From: Anisus vortex
Lineage: Eukaryota; Mollusca; Gastropoda; Planorbidae
Length of the DNA stretch: 64,000 nucleotides
NCBI GenBank assembly: GCA_949126835.1
Contig: OX421494.1
Location: forward strand, 54,564,358-54,628,357
Direction of reading: 5' to 3'
The notes beneath the pieces are model-generated. The model searched no databases and was not told where the DNA came from. It saw nothing but the letters and a program-made list of their open reading frames with translations. Below, in pieces: positions 1-11,095 of this stretch (the first letter of the stretch is position 1; each line of letters begins with the position of its first letter). The translations under genes were made by a program, and so were the position numbers.

Positions 1-260
1 AAAAAACACACTGCTGCCTGCTGGTGCAACACACAACGTAGTTATTCATAGGACACAATAGATGCATAGGACACAACAGATAAGCAAGGCAACAAAAGAT
101 ATGAACAGGACATAGTAGATAAGAAAAGCATACATGGATGAGTATAGGAAAATTAGATAAGAACAGAACATAACAGATAAGCATAAGAAGCTATTTACTT
201 TACATAAAGATACAACTTTATTTCAAAGATAATTTTATCCAATCTATTTACAAAACTTAC

Positions 261-340
261 TTTCCAGAAAAGTAAAAGACAAGTTCCATTACTGTAAGGC
301 ACCATGGAGAAAGCTGAAGGAACAGGAGGCTGGACTGGAA
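261..340 (-). CDS. Ig/FN3 receptor, exon 6: start of third FN3 domain
   Basis: This 80-bp exon follows a pyrimidine-rich 3' splice site (TTCTCTGCTTCAG) and ends at a GTAAGT donor. Its first two bases complete a codon left open by the exon at 547-715. It encodes a Pro-rich A-strand (PVQPPVPSAF) and a B-strand ending CLLLFWK, the usual opening of an FN3 domain with its core Trp. It ends in phase 0. The rest of the domain, and any transmembrane and cytoplasmic parts, lie left of the window. Confidence 0.6.
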
Positions 341-546
341 CTGAAGCAGAGAAATCGTTTTAGAATTTAAAAAATTAATAATAATTTACTTTCTATTTCA
401 TATAAAAATAAATATAAACATTGTTCACATTATCCATTTTTCGCCTGTTAGGATGTACATCCTAATACATGTACATCCTAGTACATGTAATATAGACAAA
501 AGAAATGATTAAAATAAAGAAACAAGATATAAAACAAATTGTGTAC

Positions 547-715
547 CAGATTTGTTTGTAGCAAAATTGAGAAAGTTGGCATCACTCTCTCCACCTCCTG
601 CAACACTAGAAACTGCCACAGTGTAGTTAGAGTTAGGGGCAAGGTCCTGGAAGATCACTGCCACATTCTGTTGTCCTCTCTTAGAGAGCAGGTATACTGT
701 TTTTTTTAACTGCGT
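547..715 (-). CDS. Ig/FN3 receptor, exon 5: second half of FN3 domain 2
   Basis: This 169-bp exon lies between a TTTCATATTCCAG acceptor and a G|GTACAC donor. It enters in phase 0 and leaves in phase 1. The translation contains VAVIFQDLAPNSNYTVAV followed by SSVAGGGESD, the classic FN3 E-F-G strand pattern (L-x-P-x-x-x-Y-x-V-x-V, then G-x-S). No WSxWS box is present at the G strand. With the exon at 1978-2162 it completes one FN3 domain. Confidence 0.75.
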
Positions 716-784
716 CTGGAATATGAAACATTTTTAAAACAAAATTATAAACACACTTTTTTTATATATTATAACAACAAATGG

Positions 785-860
785 TAAATGTAAAGCGCAT
801 TCAAAGACTTTGTTTTGAATAGCGCTATATAAATATGTAATTTGTAATATATTGCATTAA
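785..860 (+). repeat. L2-like LINE 3' tail fragment
   Basis: The text AAAGCGC...TAGCGCTATATAAAT is the characteristic 3' end of L2/CR1-like LINEs. Nothing coding survives. The rest of this intron (716-1977) is AT-rich with no other feature I recognise. Confidence 0.4.
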
Positions 861-1977
861 AGATAATGATCCAAATCAAATTTTGTAAACTAAATGGGGT
901 TAATAAATGAAATGATCTTTAAACAAAAATGCCATGCTAAAAGAAGAAGACATACATTTTTTTTAAACTAATTTTATTTTTTAAATTGACAGAAGTTCTG
1001 CTGGAGTTATGAAAATAATTATGCTTGCAAAAGGTAAAATTCAACTCAAACTCAAGAATTTTGTAGATGTGAAAAAAATAAAAAATATAAGTGCTGGGTT
1101 TATTTCTAACTAAATCTCCTGCGTATATTTTACAATGTATCCAAGTGTTCCAGTATTGTTGGAAAAGCTTCTGAGCAGAAAAATGACCTGAATTGAGTCA
1201 TCCAACCTAGTCCCTAGTGCATAATTATTCACCTGCCAACATTTCTATGTCCAAGCAGGTATAAAACATACAGGAAAGGTCAATAATCAGGTCAGATTTA
1301 AATAGACAGGATACTATCTGGTCAAATCAAAATAGGTAAAAAACCGGTTAAAACCAGATCAATATAAAACATGAATGCTGGTTTATGCAAGAATGCTATA
1401 AGCTATATTTCTGATGGTTGAGAATATAGTATTCTTAGGTCTTGTCATCAGTTCTAGTGTGTGTTACAGTTGAAACTACCGCAGAAAACAAATTTACTTT
1501 TTATACAATCGGAAATCAATGTATCCGTTTGAGGGATAACAATTGTCAAGTTGGACTCCAGGGACACTAAATTGACTTTGTTATCAACACATGTCATTGT
1601 TTTTTTCATATTAATAAATGCCTTACGAAGCCTACACATGGACATGGCAGAGAGATTATTTGCATATAGGGCCTATATGTTCTCGTAGTCTCTACATTTT
1701 CCTTGGGGAAAATCCATTCTAGCACTTTCTGCACCTATATAAGGTACACAGTGGTGTAGTTTGTTGTGATTGTTGTTTTGCAGAGTGTTAAAGTGGCTAC
1801 TTATTATTGACCATTGCTTTTTTAAATGTAATTATTGTAAATAAGTTCAAGCATTGAATTCTTCTTTAAACATTCATCAAGTTGCTTGAGTGTATTAGTT
1901 CATAGTGAACCAGACCCTAGAAGGAAGACAGAAGACCTGGGCCATAACACTATTCATGAAAAAAATTGTTCTGGTAC

Positions 1978-2162
1978 CATTAAGAGAAAACTATTTTGAG
2001 ATCCCCCGGCTACTCTCAGGCTGATTTTAAAGCGAAGAGGTCGGCCAGATGAATTCATAAACCAAATGTGCCTTTTGGTTTCTTCGGATAATTGAAACTG
2101 AATGGTGGCCGCGGATGAATTGAGGCTTCGCAGGGACAAATTCACCACAGAACTTGGATAAA
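1978..2162 (-). CDS. Ig/FN3 receptor, exon 4: first half of FN3 domain 2
   Basis: The acceptor is TTTGATTTCTCACAG and the best donor is ATG|GTACCA. The exon enters in phase 1, the phase in which the exon at 5544-5728 ends, and leaves in phase 0, as the exon at 547-715 needs. It encodes VVNLSLRSLNSSAATIQF, then a C-strand with HIWF and a C' strand LRFKISLRV, as in FN3 domains. An earlier GT at AGA|GTAGCC would also keep phase, so the exact 3' end is less certain than the 5' end. Confidence 0.75.
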
Positions 2163-2379
2163 CTGTGAGAAATCAAAAGAAAAACTCTATAATGAACACA
2201 AAGCGAAATGAAATGAAATACACAAATTAAAAGTATGCATGCACAGTAAGAAAATATAAAACAGCATAGGTTCTACATAAAGTTTAACTGCACAGTGTAC
2301 AGAAAGCAAAAAATGAACTGCTTACACACAAGTCTTGTTAGATTTTATTCCAATTTATAATTGTCTCTAAAAAAACTGG

Positions 2380-2800
2380 ATGAGCCATCCGGCTCTTGAG
2401 TCCAAGACGTAACGATGTAAAGGGATGGATCAATGTGAGCACACCAAGATCCTGTCCGAGACTAGCCACCCTGCGGTAGGGCAAGTTGGGTAACGTAGAG
2501 TACGGTCACCGCAGTACATGCCCTACACTTCACTCACCACACGCTGAATTCCCTTTGGATCATTATCGTGGTGGCTCCTTCGTATACCCACACAGTCAGG
2601 GCGGATTCGAGGTGGACTGTTGCGATCATTGTTTCCTCCCCACCAAGGTTCGGGGCCTGTTGGCAGTGCAATAGAACCTCAATGTGCGACAGGGACTGTC
2701 CCCAGTGCATTTGCCCGTCTGTGTGATCTTAATGTGAATGTCTCAGCGTTTTACTCAATTCGCCTGTCTTTGAGGCCCATTGGTACAGAAATAGGAATTT
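2380..2800. other. GC-richer intronic block, unidentified
   Basis: This stretch is clearly richer in G and C than its surroundings and has short open frames on both strands, but I recognise no domain or repeat family in it. It abuts the LINE fragment at 2840-3310 and may be part of a transposon. It could also be an unrecognised exon. Confidence 0.25.
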
Positions 2801-2839
2801 ATACCATAAAACAGGTAAAGCTCAGTGACCTAGTTGCTA

Positions 2840-3310
2840 CCTTATCTTATCTTATACATTACAGACGCTCCTTCTATGAAGAAGATTATTGTGTCCTTAG
2901 CTCATCCGTGGTCCGAGTCTAGTCTTGCATTTTTATTAATGTTTTAAATGATGTTAAGTTACTGGTTTTCCTTGCTTGTTCAGGCAACCCATTCCATGCC
3001 CGAATGCCACTCGGGAAGAAAGAGTACTTATATGCATTTGTTCTCACATAAGGGACAAGGAAAGTGTTTTTGTCTTTATGTTTATCTGAGCATTGCAACA
3101 GGTTGTTATTGGATTGTATTTCTAAATTAGAGTTTAATGCCTTATGTATTATTTCTACTTTACTATTGGCCCGTCTGTCCTCTAGTGTTTCTAGGTTTAG
3201 TGATTTGACTAATGGTGTTACTCTTGTTAGTTGGGAATATTCACTAGTTATGAACCTTGCAGCTCTTTTTTGAATTTGTTCTAATTTTTTAATGTTTTCT
3301 TTTGCTTACA
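2840..3310 (-). mobile_element. 5'-truncated LINE (ATAAG-tailed family), 3' end of ORF2
   Basis: Read on the minus strand, the segment encodes the C-terminal end of a LINE reverse transcriptase: KLEQIQKRAARFI, then LVPYVRTNAYKYSFFP and IRAWNGLP. This is the conserved R-T-x-x-Y-K-x-S-F-F-P...W-N-x-L-P ending of Jockey/CR1/L2-type ORF2. A short 3' UTR follows and the element ends in an (ATAAG)n microsatellite. It lies in the intron between exons 3 and 4 of the Ig/FN3 receptor, in the same orientation. This copy is the best-preserved member here and serves to identify the other fragments. Confidence 0.75.
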
Positions 3311-3710
3311 AGGGTATAGTGAGGCCAATATTACTTTAACATTATATAAATCAAATACCTATTGGCTTAGATTTAGGGAATTCTGCCGACTTTAAAAAAC
3401 TATACAGCCATTAAACCCACTGGATGGGACATTGTTTTTATCCTCTATTACAGGCCTACCACATTACAAACAATTTAGTAAACTAAAGTGTTTCTCCAGT
3501 CATGAGCCAGAGAGTTTGATTGGAGGAGTGAAGAACCAATTAGAAAGATCTAGGTCAAGTTGAAATGATTTCCTCAGAATTTACCAAACATCCTACTATA
3601 ATGTTTTAAGGGAAGCAAATGGAGTGCAAGACTTGTATTGTCTTCTGAATGCTTAAGGGGAAGGATGAGGAGGGAGAAGGGGAGATAATTAAGTACCTCG
3701 TGTTCCTTAA

Positions 3711-3975
3711 AAAAAATGTTAAGTGTCCCATCTGACCAAACTGATCAATAGGGCCGGTGAAGCAGCGTTCACAAGTTTCTGTGGCCACGGCATACAATGG
3801 GTTTGTGTGGCCAGCACAATGCCCAGCCGCCCTTACTTTACCCCAACTAATGTTAGGTACCCCCTGAGCTGGGTAGACTCGGCGACACCCTCCAGACCCG
3901 AGAACAAATCCTATTATAGCCTTTACTACGATTAGAACCCAGGACCTTGGATACGCCGGACAACTGTTCCATAGT
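3711..3975 (-). mobile_element. tRNA-derived SINE, family 1
   Basis: This reverse-orientation copy has the family's landmarks: the end AAACTGATCAATAGGGC, the GTGGCCACGGCATAC block, the ACTTTACCCCAACTAA block and a degraded tRNA-like head at the right end. It is intronic. Confidence 0.7.
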
Positions 3976-4249
3976 AGAACTTGTAAAAATAAAGACCAGG
4001 TATGGAAGAGGGTTTCAAATGTTAATTTTTCTTGTTGGGATATCCTGTTAAAAAAAAAAACTTACACAGGGTTAGGCTATTATGTTTTAAACCATAAGTT
4101 TATGAATAAAACTGTTGCATTTTACAGCTTTGTCTACTCAGTATTATAGTTCTAGCTCAGAGTACTAATAAATTACTATGGACTCCCGGAGTCACAATAC
4201 ATTGTTACACTGCCCTATATATTAAGCATCACATCGGAAAATTTCAAAC

Positions 4250-5490
4250 GAACCACTAATGTCTGTGAGCCTTCACAACCTATATTGATATCTGTAGGCC
4301 ACCATAAGCAACTAATATATGTGGGCCTTCACAACCTATATTGATATCTGTAGGCCACTGTAGGCTACTAATATGTGGGCCATCACAACCTAGGCCTATA
4401 TTGATATCTGTAGGCCACCATGAGCCACTAATATATGTGGAGCATCACTACCTATATTGATATCTGTAGGCCACTGTAGGCTACTAATATATGTGGGCCA
4501 TCACAACCTATATTGATATCGGTAGGCCACTGTAGGCTACTAATATATGTGGGCCATCACAACCTATATTGATATCTGTAGGCCACTGTAGGCTACTAAT
4601 ATATGTGGGCCATCACAACCTATATTGATATCGGTAGGCCACTGTAGGCTACTAATATATGTGGGCCATCACAACCTATATTGATATCGGTAGGCCACTG
4701 TAGGCTACTAATATATGTGGGCCATCACAACCTATATTGATATCGGTAGGCCACTGTAGGCTACTAATATATGTGGGCCATCACAACCTATATTGATATC
4801 TGTAGGCCACTGTAGGCTACTAATGTCTGTGGGCCATCACAACCTATATTGATATCTGTAGGCCACCATTAGCAACTAATATATGTGGGCCTTCACAACC
4901 TATATTGTTATCTGTAGGCCACCATTAGCCACTAATATCTGTGGGCCATCACAACCTATATTGATATCTGTAGGCCACTGTAGGCTACTAATATGTGGGC
5001 CATCACAACCTAGGCCTATATTGATATCTGTAGGCCACCATAAGCCACTAATATATGTGGGCCATCACTACCTATATTGATATCTGTAGGTCACCATAAG
5101 CCACTAATATATGTGGGCCATCACAACCTATATTGATATCTGTAGGCCACTGTAGGCTACTAATATATGTGGGCCATCACAACCTATATTGATATCTGTA
5201 GGCCACTGTAGGCTACTAATGTCTGTGGGCCATCACAACCTATATTGATATCTGTAGGCCACCATAAGCAACTAATATATGTGGGCCTTCACAACCTATA
5301 TTGTTATCTGTAGGCCACCATTAGCCACTAATATCTGTGGGCCATCACAACCTATATTGATATCTGTAGGCCACCGTAAGCTACTAATGTCTGTGTGCTA
5401 TTACAAGCCACGTATATCTGTGGGCCTTTCACAAGCTGTTGGTATCTGTAGATCACCATAAGCCATTTATATCTGTGGACCACCCTCATG
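4250..5490. repeat. 56-bp minisatellite with higher-order structure
   Basis: About 22 tandem copies of a 56-bp unit (core TCACAACCTATATTGATATC, then GTAGGCCACYRTARGCYACTAATATATGTGGGCC). Units diverge gradually at both ends and are most alike around 4490-4830. The block near 4825-4950 is repeated near 5221-5345, an offset of 396 bp or about seven units, including the rare GTTATC variant and the ATTAGCAAC/ATTAGCCAC variants. The array sits in the intron 3' of exon 3 of the Ig/FN3 receptor. Its open frames are by-products of periodicity. Confidence 0.95.
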
Positions 5491-5543
5491 TGGCATTAAT
5501 TTCTTTGGGCCCTAACAAGGAACTAACATCTGTGGGTACTCAC

Positions 5544-5728
5544 TGTGCTGGTATAGGTTCAAGTTTCTGGATACACTCGTAGATGTAATGGCCAGATGGG
5601 CCGGCCTCGTCACGTTTACAGTCAGGGTCACATTATCCTTATCTGTGAGCCCGTATTTCTCCTGGTAACATGTACATAATGTGGAATTGTGTAGACATGT
5701 GGCATTGCACAAAACTTTGTCACTGTTT
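5544..5728 (-). CDS. Ig/FN3 receptor, exon 3: second half of FN3 domain 1
   Basis: The exon lies between a strong acceptor (TTTGCTTTTCAG) and a GTGAGT donor. It enters with one base, completing a codon left at two bases by the exon at 8838-8967, and leaves in phase 1. It encodes a Cys-dense stretch (VLCNATCLHNSTLCTCY) and then NVTLTVNVTRP, an FN3 F-strand. Several N-x-S/T sites suit a glycosylated ectodomain. Clustered cysteines in the first FN3 domain after an Ig domain recall the cytokine-binding module of gp130/Domeless-type receptors. That comparison is inference. Confidence 0.75.
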
Positions 5729-5874
5729 CTGAAAAGCAAATTAAAACTTGAATAAAATGATGAGGCAGATTGAGAAATTAATAGATCAGAAGACCTATAT
5801 ACAGGCTCCAAGGACAACTGTTTCTCTCTCAACATTATTTGTCAAAGCAATTAGTGAACTGCATAAACCATTAT

Positions 5875-6150
5875 GGGGGCTAGCTGGCCGAGCGGCAGCA
5901 TGTTCGACTGGCGAACCAAAGGCCCCGAGTTCAAATCCTGGTGAAGACTAGGATTTTTTTCAGGGTCTGGAGAGTTTCCCTGAGTCTACCCAGCTCTGAT
6001 GGGCGAGTACCTGACCTTAGTTGGGGTAAAGTAAAGGTGGCTGTGCATTGTGTTGGCCCCGTAATCACCTTGCAAGCCGTAGCCACAGAAACTGGTGTAA
6101 GCTGCTTCACCTGCCCTATGATCAATTTGGTCCAATGGGATTACTTCTTT
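5875..6150 (+). mobile_element. tRNA-derived SINE, family 1 (near full-length)
   Basis: The copy opens with a tRNA-like promoter: A box in GCTAGCTGGCCGAGCGGCAG and B box GAGTTCAAATCC, the class II Ser/Leu-like arrangement. A body follows with CCCTGAGTCTACCCAGCTCTGATGGG and TTGGGGTAAAGTAAAGG, and the copy ends in ATCAATTTGGTCC plus a T-rich tail. This copy and the one at 48468 show the full structure best. It lies in the intron between exons 2 and 3 of the Ig/FN3 receptor. Confidence 0.8.
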
Positions 6151-6175
6151 TTGTTTTATAAACCATCATAAGTAA

Positions 6176-6255
6176 TGTAAAGTAAACCAAATTGATCCAT
6201 AGAATCAGCGATGCAGCGTTAACAAGTTTCTGCTTGGCCACTGCACCCCATAAAA
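6176..6255 (-). mobile_element. SINE family 1, 3' fragment
   Basis: About 80 bp of the SINE body in reverse orientation (AACCAAATTGATCCATAG...), tail-to-tail with the plus-strand copy ending at 6150. The tRNA-like head is missing. Confidence 0.55.
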
Positions 6256-6299
6256 ACCATCACCCTAGAATTGACAGTTGCCTTATTTATGCGGAAGCT

Positions 6300-6680
6300 T
6301 CCTGCATCCTACATGTGTTCATGGTTTATGTCTAGTCTTGCATTTTCATTAGTTTTAAATGATGTTGAGTTGCCTCTACTGACTAGTTCAGTCATCCCTA
6401 TTATACCCAAGTACCACATAAGACAAGAGAAATTATAGGCTACTTATTAGCCCTTACATATGGAATAACAAAGGAATTTTTAACAAGAGGACTTTCTGAA
6501 TATATTCTCAGAATATTATGTTATATTTCAAAGTTAAAATGAAGTCCATTAAGTATTATTACTATAAGTATAAGCTTTCTTAAAACTCTACACTGGAGTG
6601 TTTCTAAATTTGGTGATTTTAGTAATTAACTAAAGTAGAAATAGAACATTGTTTAGATATTAACTAATGAAAATTTTCAT
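6300..6680 (-). mobile_element. Decayed fragment of ATAAG-tailed LINE
   Basis: GTCTAGTCTTGCATTTTCATTAG and a block matching the ORF2 region of the copy at 2840-3310 (GTGTTTCTAAATTTGGTGATTT) appear in the same order. Deletions and substitutions leave no open frame. Confidence 0.45.
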
Positions 6681-6899
6681 TATAGCTTTAGTTATTTTGT
6701 GTCAACAGAAAAAATTTCATTAAAAAAATTCAACAATTTGTTTTATCTTAATAGAGTCTCCATTGCCATTGTACTGGTAAAAGGTGGATCAAATTTATGC
6801 CAGTTCAATGGATTTAGGCCCTGGGCACCAACAATAATTATTTTGGTTGCCTCAAGCCTTTTCTATTTCTTCACAATTCTATAGCAGTTGAGCAAAAAT

Positions 6900-7078
6900 G
6901 CAAATTCTTCACAACTGTCATCCAGGCATGGAATGGGTTGTCTGAACATACCAGGAAAAAAAAACAGTAACATAACATCATTTAAAACACTAATAAAAAT
7001 GCAAGACTAGACTCAGACCACGGATGAACATAGGATGCAATAATCTTTTTTATATATAACATAAGATAAGATTCTGAT
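6900..7078 (+). mobile_element. ATAAG-tailed LINE, 3' fragment
   Basis: Plus-strand 3' end: GGCATGGAATGGGTTGTCTGAACA, the AAAATGCAAGACTAGACTC block and the end ACATAAGATAAG. It is the reverse complement of the 3' part of the 2840-3310 copy. The 1.1 kb after it (7079-8214) shows nothing I recognise. Confidence 0.65.
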
Positions 7079-8214
7079 TTTTTCATTGATAAATGAAACA
7101 ATGAAAATGTAACCAGACTTAAATTGTTGGAATTTGCTAGATACAAAACAAAACAAAAAATAAAAAATATTAACTGGGAGGCCTTTGGTTAATATTTTCA
7201 AGAAATTGTAAAGAAACCAGAAAATAAGTATGAATCACTTGAAGTACTATGACTGAGTTAAAGTATAATCAAGTGTGACTCAAACTAGTAATTGTTACTT
7301 GACTTTATTTCAATTTAAACCTTTTTTTTAATTAACTATGAAACTTCTCGATGTAGTTCAAATGTCAACTTGATCAAAATGAACTTTAGAGTAAGATTTT
7401 ATCATATCAATAAGTTTCCGTGTTTCTAAGTGGAATTAACAAAAGAAGATGATGAGACATGCACTGATTCATATGGAATGACGACAGGACATTAACTTTC
7501 TTAAAGACCAGATGAAGAGCTTTTTTTATCAAAATTGAGTTAACATTTATTTTAATAGTAAATAGTGTATTCAGTATCTGAATCTTAATAAAATCGTTTA
7601 TACAAAGTATCAAAGATAACATTTTAAGTAATTAGTCTAATATTTGCACTTAAACGTGTGTGTTTTTTGAAGGAAAAATCCAAATCTTGTAGCCATTTCA
7701 GATGTTTAATTTCCGGCAGCAGGAAATTGACGTCAGAGAAAGGATTTTGACTAAGAAAAATGAATATTTTCACATGTTTTGAATCTATTGCCACATGTTT
7801 TGAATCTTTTCCAGGTTCTTATGTTTAACAAAATGGTTAAATATAGATTTATAGCGTCGAGTTTTGTTTTTTTATTTCCTTTCTCAAACGTCACTTCCGT
7901 ATGAGACTATTCCAAATCTCGTCTCTTTGAGAAAAACCTCCTCAGTTGGTCTTTAACAGTTATATTATTTTTAGTTGAGAAAGACAGGCCGATGTTTAGT
8001 TGGCAAGTCTGGGAATCACCAAAATGTTTAACTATGTTTAAATCACTAGAACTTGGTGTCAAAAGACCATTATTCCTAAATGTCTACAGATAAGTTATTG
8101 TTCCATCATATTATTGCTATTCCCATTTAAAACAAAAAACTACAATAAAAGGCATTTTCGATCTGGTTCTCGTTGAGTAGACTGCAAGTTGATAAGAAAG
8201 CTGAAGTCATTAAC

Positions 8215-8402
8215 AAAAGTACTCTTTCTTCCCGAGTGGCATTCGGGCATGGAATAGGTTGCACGAACAAACCAGAAAAACCTGTAACTTATCATTTAAA
8301 ACATTTATAAAAATGCAAGACTAGACTCCGACCACAGATGAGCGGAGGATGCAATAATTTTCTTTATAGAATGAGCGTCTGTAATAGATAAGATAAGTCT
8401 GA
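8215..8402 (+). mobile_element. ATAAG-tailed LINE, 3' fragment
   Basis: Contains TACTCTTTCTTCCCGAGTGGC and GGGCATGGAATAGGTTG (the SFFPSG...AWN coding end), the GCAAGACTAGACTCCGACCAC block and a GATAAGATAAG tail. It is intronic and antisense to the host gene. Confidence 0.7.
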
Positions 8403-8837
8403 GTATTCAAATTTAAGACCAACAGAGAATGTAGGCCAAATATGTAAAAAGGCTTTCCCCAGGCATACATTTCTGTTAAAGCATAAACAGATAAAGTATT
8501 ACCTGCATGGATTAAAACATTTTAGGGTATTGATGAAAATGCATAATATTGGCAAAGGTCTGATCGTAAAACTGTTACAGTATCACACAAGGCCATTAAT
8601 TGTTTTTGCCGTGGTGTGTGTCTTGGGGGGGGGGGGGGGGGTAAATGGTGTAGTCACAAAAAGATAGCTATTGAAACAACTAATAAGGTAAAAAATTATT
8701 AGCTACTGAAACAATTGTTTTTGAATCAGCAAAGATTGAATGAGTGAAATGATTTCCACAAAGAAGTTTTTCACATGATAAAATAAAATTGCAATATATT
8801 GTAGGCCTACTACCCAAGTACTGAATAAAATACATAC

Positions 8838-8967
8838 CCTTGATGTAGTCTAACTTCATAATAATCATCCCAGACTCTTTTGGCTTCTCCTGTGTTGAAT
8901 ATCACTTCTAGGGTGTAGTTGGCCTCGAAATAGATCACTTGGATATCTTTAGGCTTCTTGGGTTTAT
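8838..8967 (-). CDS. Ig/FN3 receptor, exon 2: first half of FN3 domain 1
   Basis: The acceptor is TTATCTTCCTTGTAG and the donor is GG|GTATGT. The first two bases complete an Asp codon begun by the last base of the Ig exon at 9626-9925. The exon leaves with two bases open, which the exon at 5544-5728 completes. It encodes KPKKPKDIQVIYFEANYTLE followed by a C-strand and YYEVRLHQG, the A-C' portion of an FN3 domain. The KPxxPxxIxV start is typical of the first FN3 strand after an Ig domain. Confidence 0.8.
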
Positions 8968-9224
8968 CTACAAGGAAGATAAAAGAGAATTTGTTTTCTT
9001 TCAATAAGATACAGCAGGTGATAGTTAATTAATTTGTATATAATTATTTAAGTATCATTGTTTTATCTTAAATATGATTCTTAAAATTGCAATGGCAGAA
9101 TCTTTAATTTCATTGGTTTAATATGTGGCTGTAAGAATTACACGGAACATGCTGGCTTAGCAACAGATTGTAATTTTCAAGGTCTGCTTTTTTAATTCAG
9201 TTTTAAAAAGCCAGATTATTTTTC

Positions 9225-9402
9225 CCAGGACTGAAGTTTGTCTCTACGTCCATCCAGCTCTGATGGGCGCCTGACATATTGCTTGGGGAAAAGTAAATCT
9301 GACTGGGCTTTGTGCTTGCCACACAATCCCCTTGTATGCTGTGGCCATAGGGAAATGATTAGCAAAGCTTCTCTAGCCCGAAGGGACAAAATGGTGTAGA
9401 AC
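9225..9402 (+). mobile_element. SINE family 1, body fragment
   Basis: The body blocks CCATCCAGCTCTGATGGGCG, TTGGGGAAAAGTAAATC and ATGCTGTGGCCATAGG are present. The tRNA-like head is lost and the copy is strongly diverged. Confidence 0.55.
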
Positions 9403-9625
9403 AGATACTTTTAATTAATATTTTAAAAATTAAATTTTTAGTTTAATATCTCTAGGTAATAATTACTCAATAATTCAATATAGTAATTTCTATATTTAGG
9501 TAATTTAAATAAAAAATTAAATCTAATTTCTATCTATAAGTAAAAATTACATAAAATTCAATAAAATTTCTAGTAAAAAACTTATTTTCAATTTCTACCT
9601 CTAAGAATTTATTTTTACTACCAAC

Positions 9626-9925
9626 CTAAAACAAAAACATTTGCTCTCATTAAAGGCAGTGAGCTTTCATTATTTTTGTAACATTTGTATTTGCCACTGT
9701 CTGAGACAGACGCCCTTTCTGCTTTAAACATGACGGCACAACGATCAACTCTGGACATCCTCTTTTTCAGCCAATGGTACTTTGAACTAGCATCTGGCAA
9801 TAAACTGAGAGAGTCCTTATCCGTAGTGCGCCTGCACTCGCCCTCCATGAGGTAGCAGCACAGTTTCAGAGGTTTACCCACAGCTATATAAAACTCTGTA
9901 CCGTTGTTGGAACATTGCCTGATAA
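9626..9925 (-). CDS. Ig/FN3 receptor, exon 1 of those visible: Ig domain
   Basis: A complete Ig fold lies in one 300-bp exon with phase 1 at both ends, the usual phase of Ig-domain exons. The acceptor is TGTCTTCTTGATCTTCAG and the donor is TTTTAG|GTTGGT. The translation has the B-strand Cys in KLCCYL, the C-strand Trp in KYHWLKK and the F-strand motif SDSGKYKCY (D-x-G-x-Y-x-C). Extra cysteines (GEC, DRC) suggest a second disulfide. It is the most N-terminal piece I can see. A signal-peptide exon must lie upstream, at higher coordinates, but I could not identify one. Ligand and pathway are unknown. Confidence 0.8.
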
Positions 9926-9997
9926 CTGAAGATCAAGAAGACAAAATTGGAAGAAACAGAAATCCATATGGTTTTAAGAAAAGTTAAAATCAATAAA

Positions 9998-10232
9998 AAA
10001 AAGTAAAGTACCCTTCGGACCAAATTGATCATAGGGCTGGTGAAGCAGCGTTTACAAGTTTCGGTGGCCACGGCATACAAGGGGATATGTGGCCAGCACA
10101 ATGTCCAGCCACCTTTACTTAGAGCTGGGTAGTCTCAGGGGCACCCAAAAGTCTCGGGAAAAAATCCTAGCCTGCACCAGTATTCAAACCCAGAACCTTC
10201 AGATTGCCAGTTGCAGCTCGGCCACAGTGACA
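9998..10232 (-). mobile_element. SINE family 1 copy
   Basis: Reverse-orientation copy just upstream of the Ig exon: ACCAAATTGATCATAGGGC, GTGGCCACGGCATACAAGG, then a degraded head with CAAACCCAGAACCTTC. Confidence 0.7.
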
Positions 10233-10549
10233 TAAAATCAATCATTAAGTATAACTAATTATATTGAATAGTCTTTATATAGATATATTTCTTCACCTGA
10301 AGATCTGCTTACCGTTATAAATATAGCAGATGCTCCAAAAACTCTGCAAAGACTATCCTGCAGGGTACAGTGTGGGTAGGAAGAAAAAAGAGGCAGACAG
10401 AAGAGAATATGAGAGGTCACTGTAAAAGGGTGGAGTGGCCTGACCTTTAGTAACTCCCAAAGGGCGGCACGAGACTGTGACAACTGGCGAGCAATAACGC
10501 AACAGTAAGCAATGATGCCCCAGCAACCCTGTGCTGTGGGGTATGTGAA

Positions 10550-11095
10550 GGTAAAAAGAACTTTAAATATTTTGGCAGCTTAATCTCAGCCAATGTCCAC
10601 CATTGCAGTGGAAATTCTAACAGACTCATGTGGGCTGCACATGCTTTCAATGGACTCAGCAAGATCTGGAAATTCTTTTAACTGCAGTTTAGAACAAAGC
10701 TGAAACTTTGCAAATAAAGTTTACTTCTACGGTGAATTTTAGCAGCACCTATGAAAATTGCATCTCCAACAGTGAAGTCAGAAACAGAACAGATATATTT
10801 ATATAAGAAACTTAAAAGATGAAATAGGGAAGATATATATAGAAATGGCTGGACCACAATCTTCCCCATGGGGCAAGAAGAAGTTTCCAAGCATTGCCCT
10901 GATATGGACACCCACTGGAAAAAACAAAATGGAGTAGTAGACCACTGTGCACATGGAGTGGAGAAGAATCACAGAAGAAGTGAAGGCCATTAACAAAACA
11001 TGGTCAGATATTAATTGACTTGCCCAAGATATACAAAACCAGTCTTGAGATTTATTGCTGCAATAACCATCAACAAAGATTATAAGAGAAATTGA
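10550..11095 (+). mobile_element. Relic of RTE-like LINE, 3' coding end
   Basis: Broken plus-strand frames resemble the C-terminal end of RTE-like reverse transcriptases: FGSLISA, then RLMWAAHAFNGLSKIWK, and further on GKNKME, EWRRITEEVKAINKTW and LAQDIQN, which matches the usual 'GK..GRP..TWRR..E.E......W......AQDR' ending. Stops and frameshifts interrupt it throughout, so it is non-functional. Confidence 0.6.

Noticed and set aside
4883..5461. Open frames of 60-65 codons (repeated WAFTTYIVICRPP) in the minisatellite
   Set aside because: They arise from the repeat period and have no start context or domain. The array lies in an intron on the opposite strand.
4250..5490. Regularly spaced repeats resembling a CRISPR array
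   Set aside because: Units are contiguous 56-bp tandem repeats with no unique spacers, and the setting is an intron of a eukaryotic gene.
5881..5942. Possible tRNA-Ser/Leu gene
   Set aside because: A and B boxes are present, but the acceptor stem does not pair and the sequence continues into the SINE body shared by a dozen other copies.
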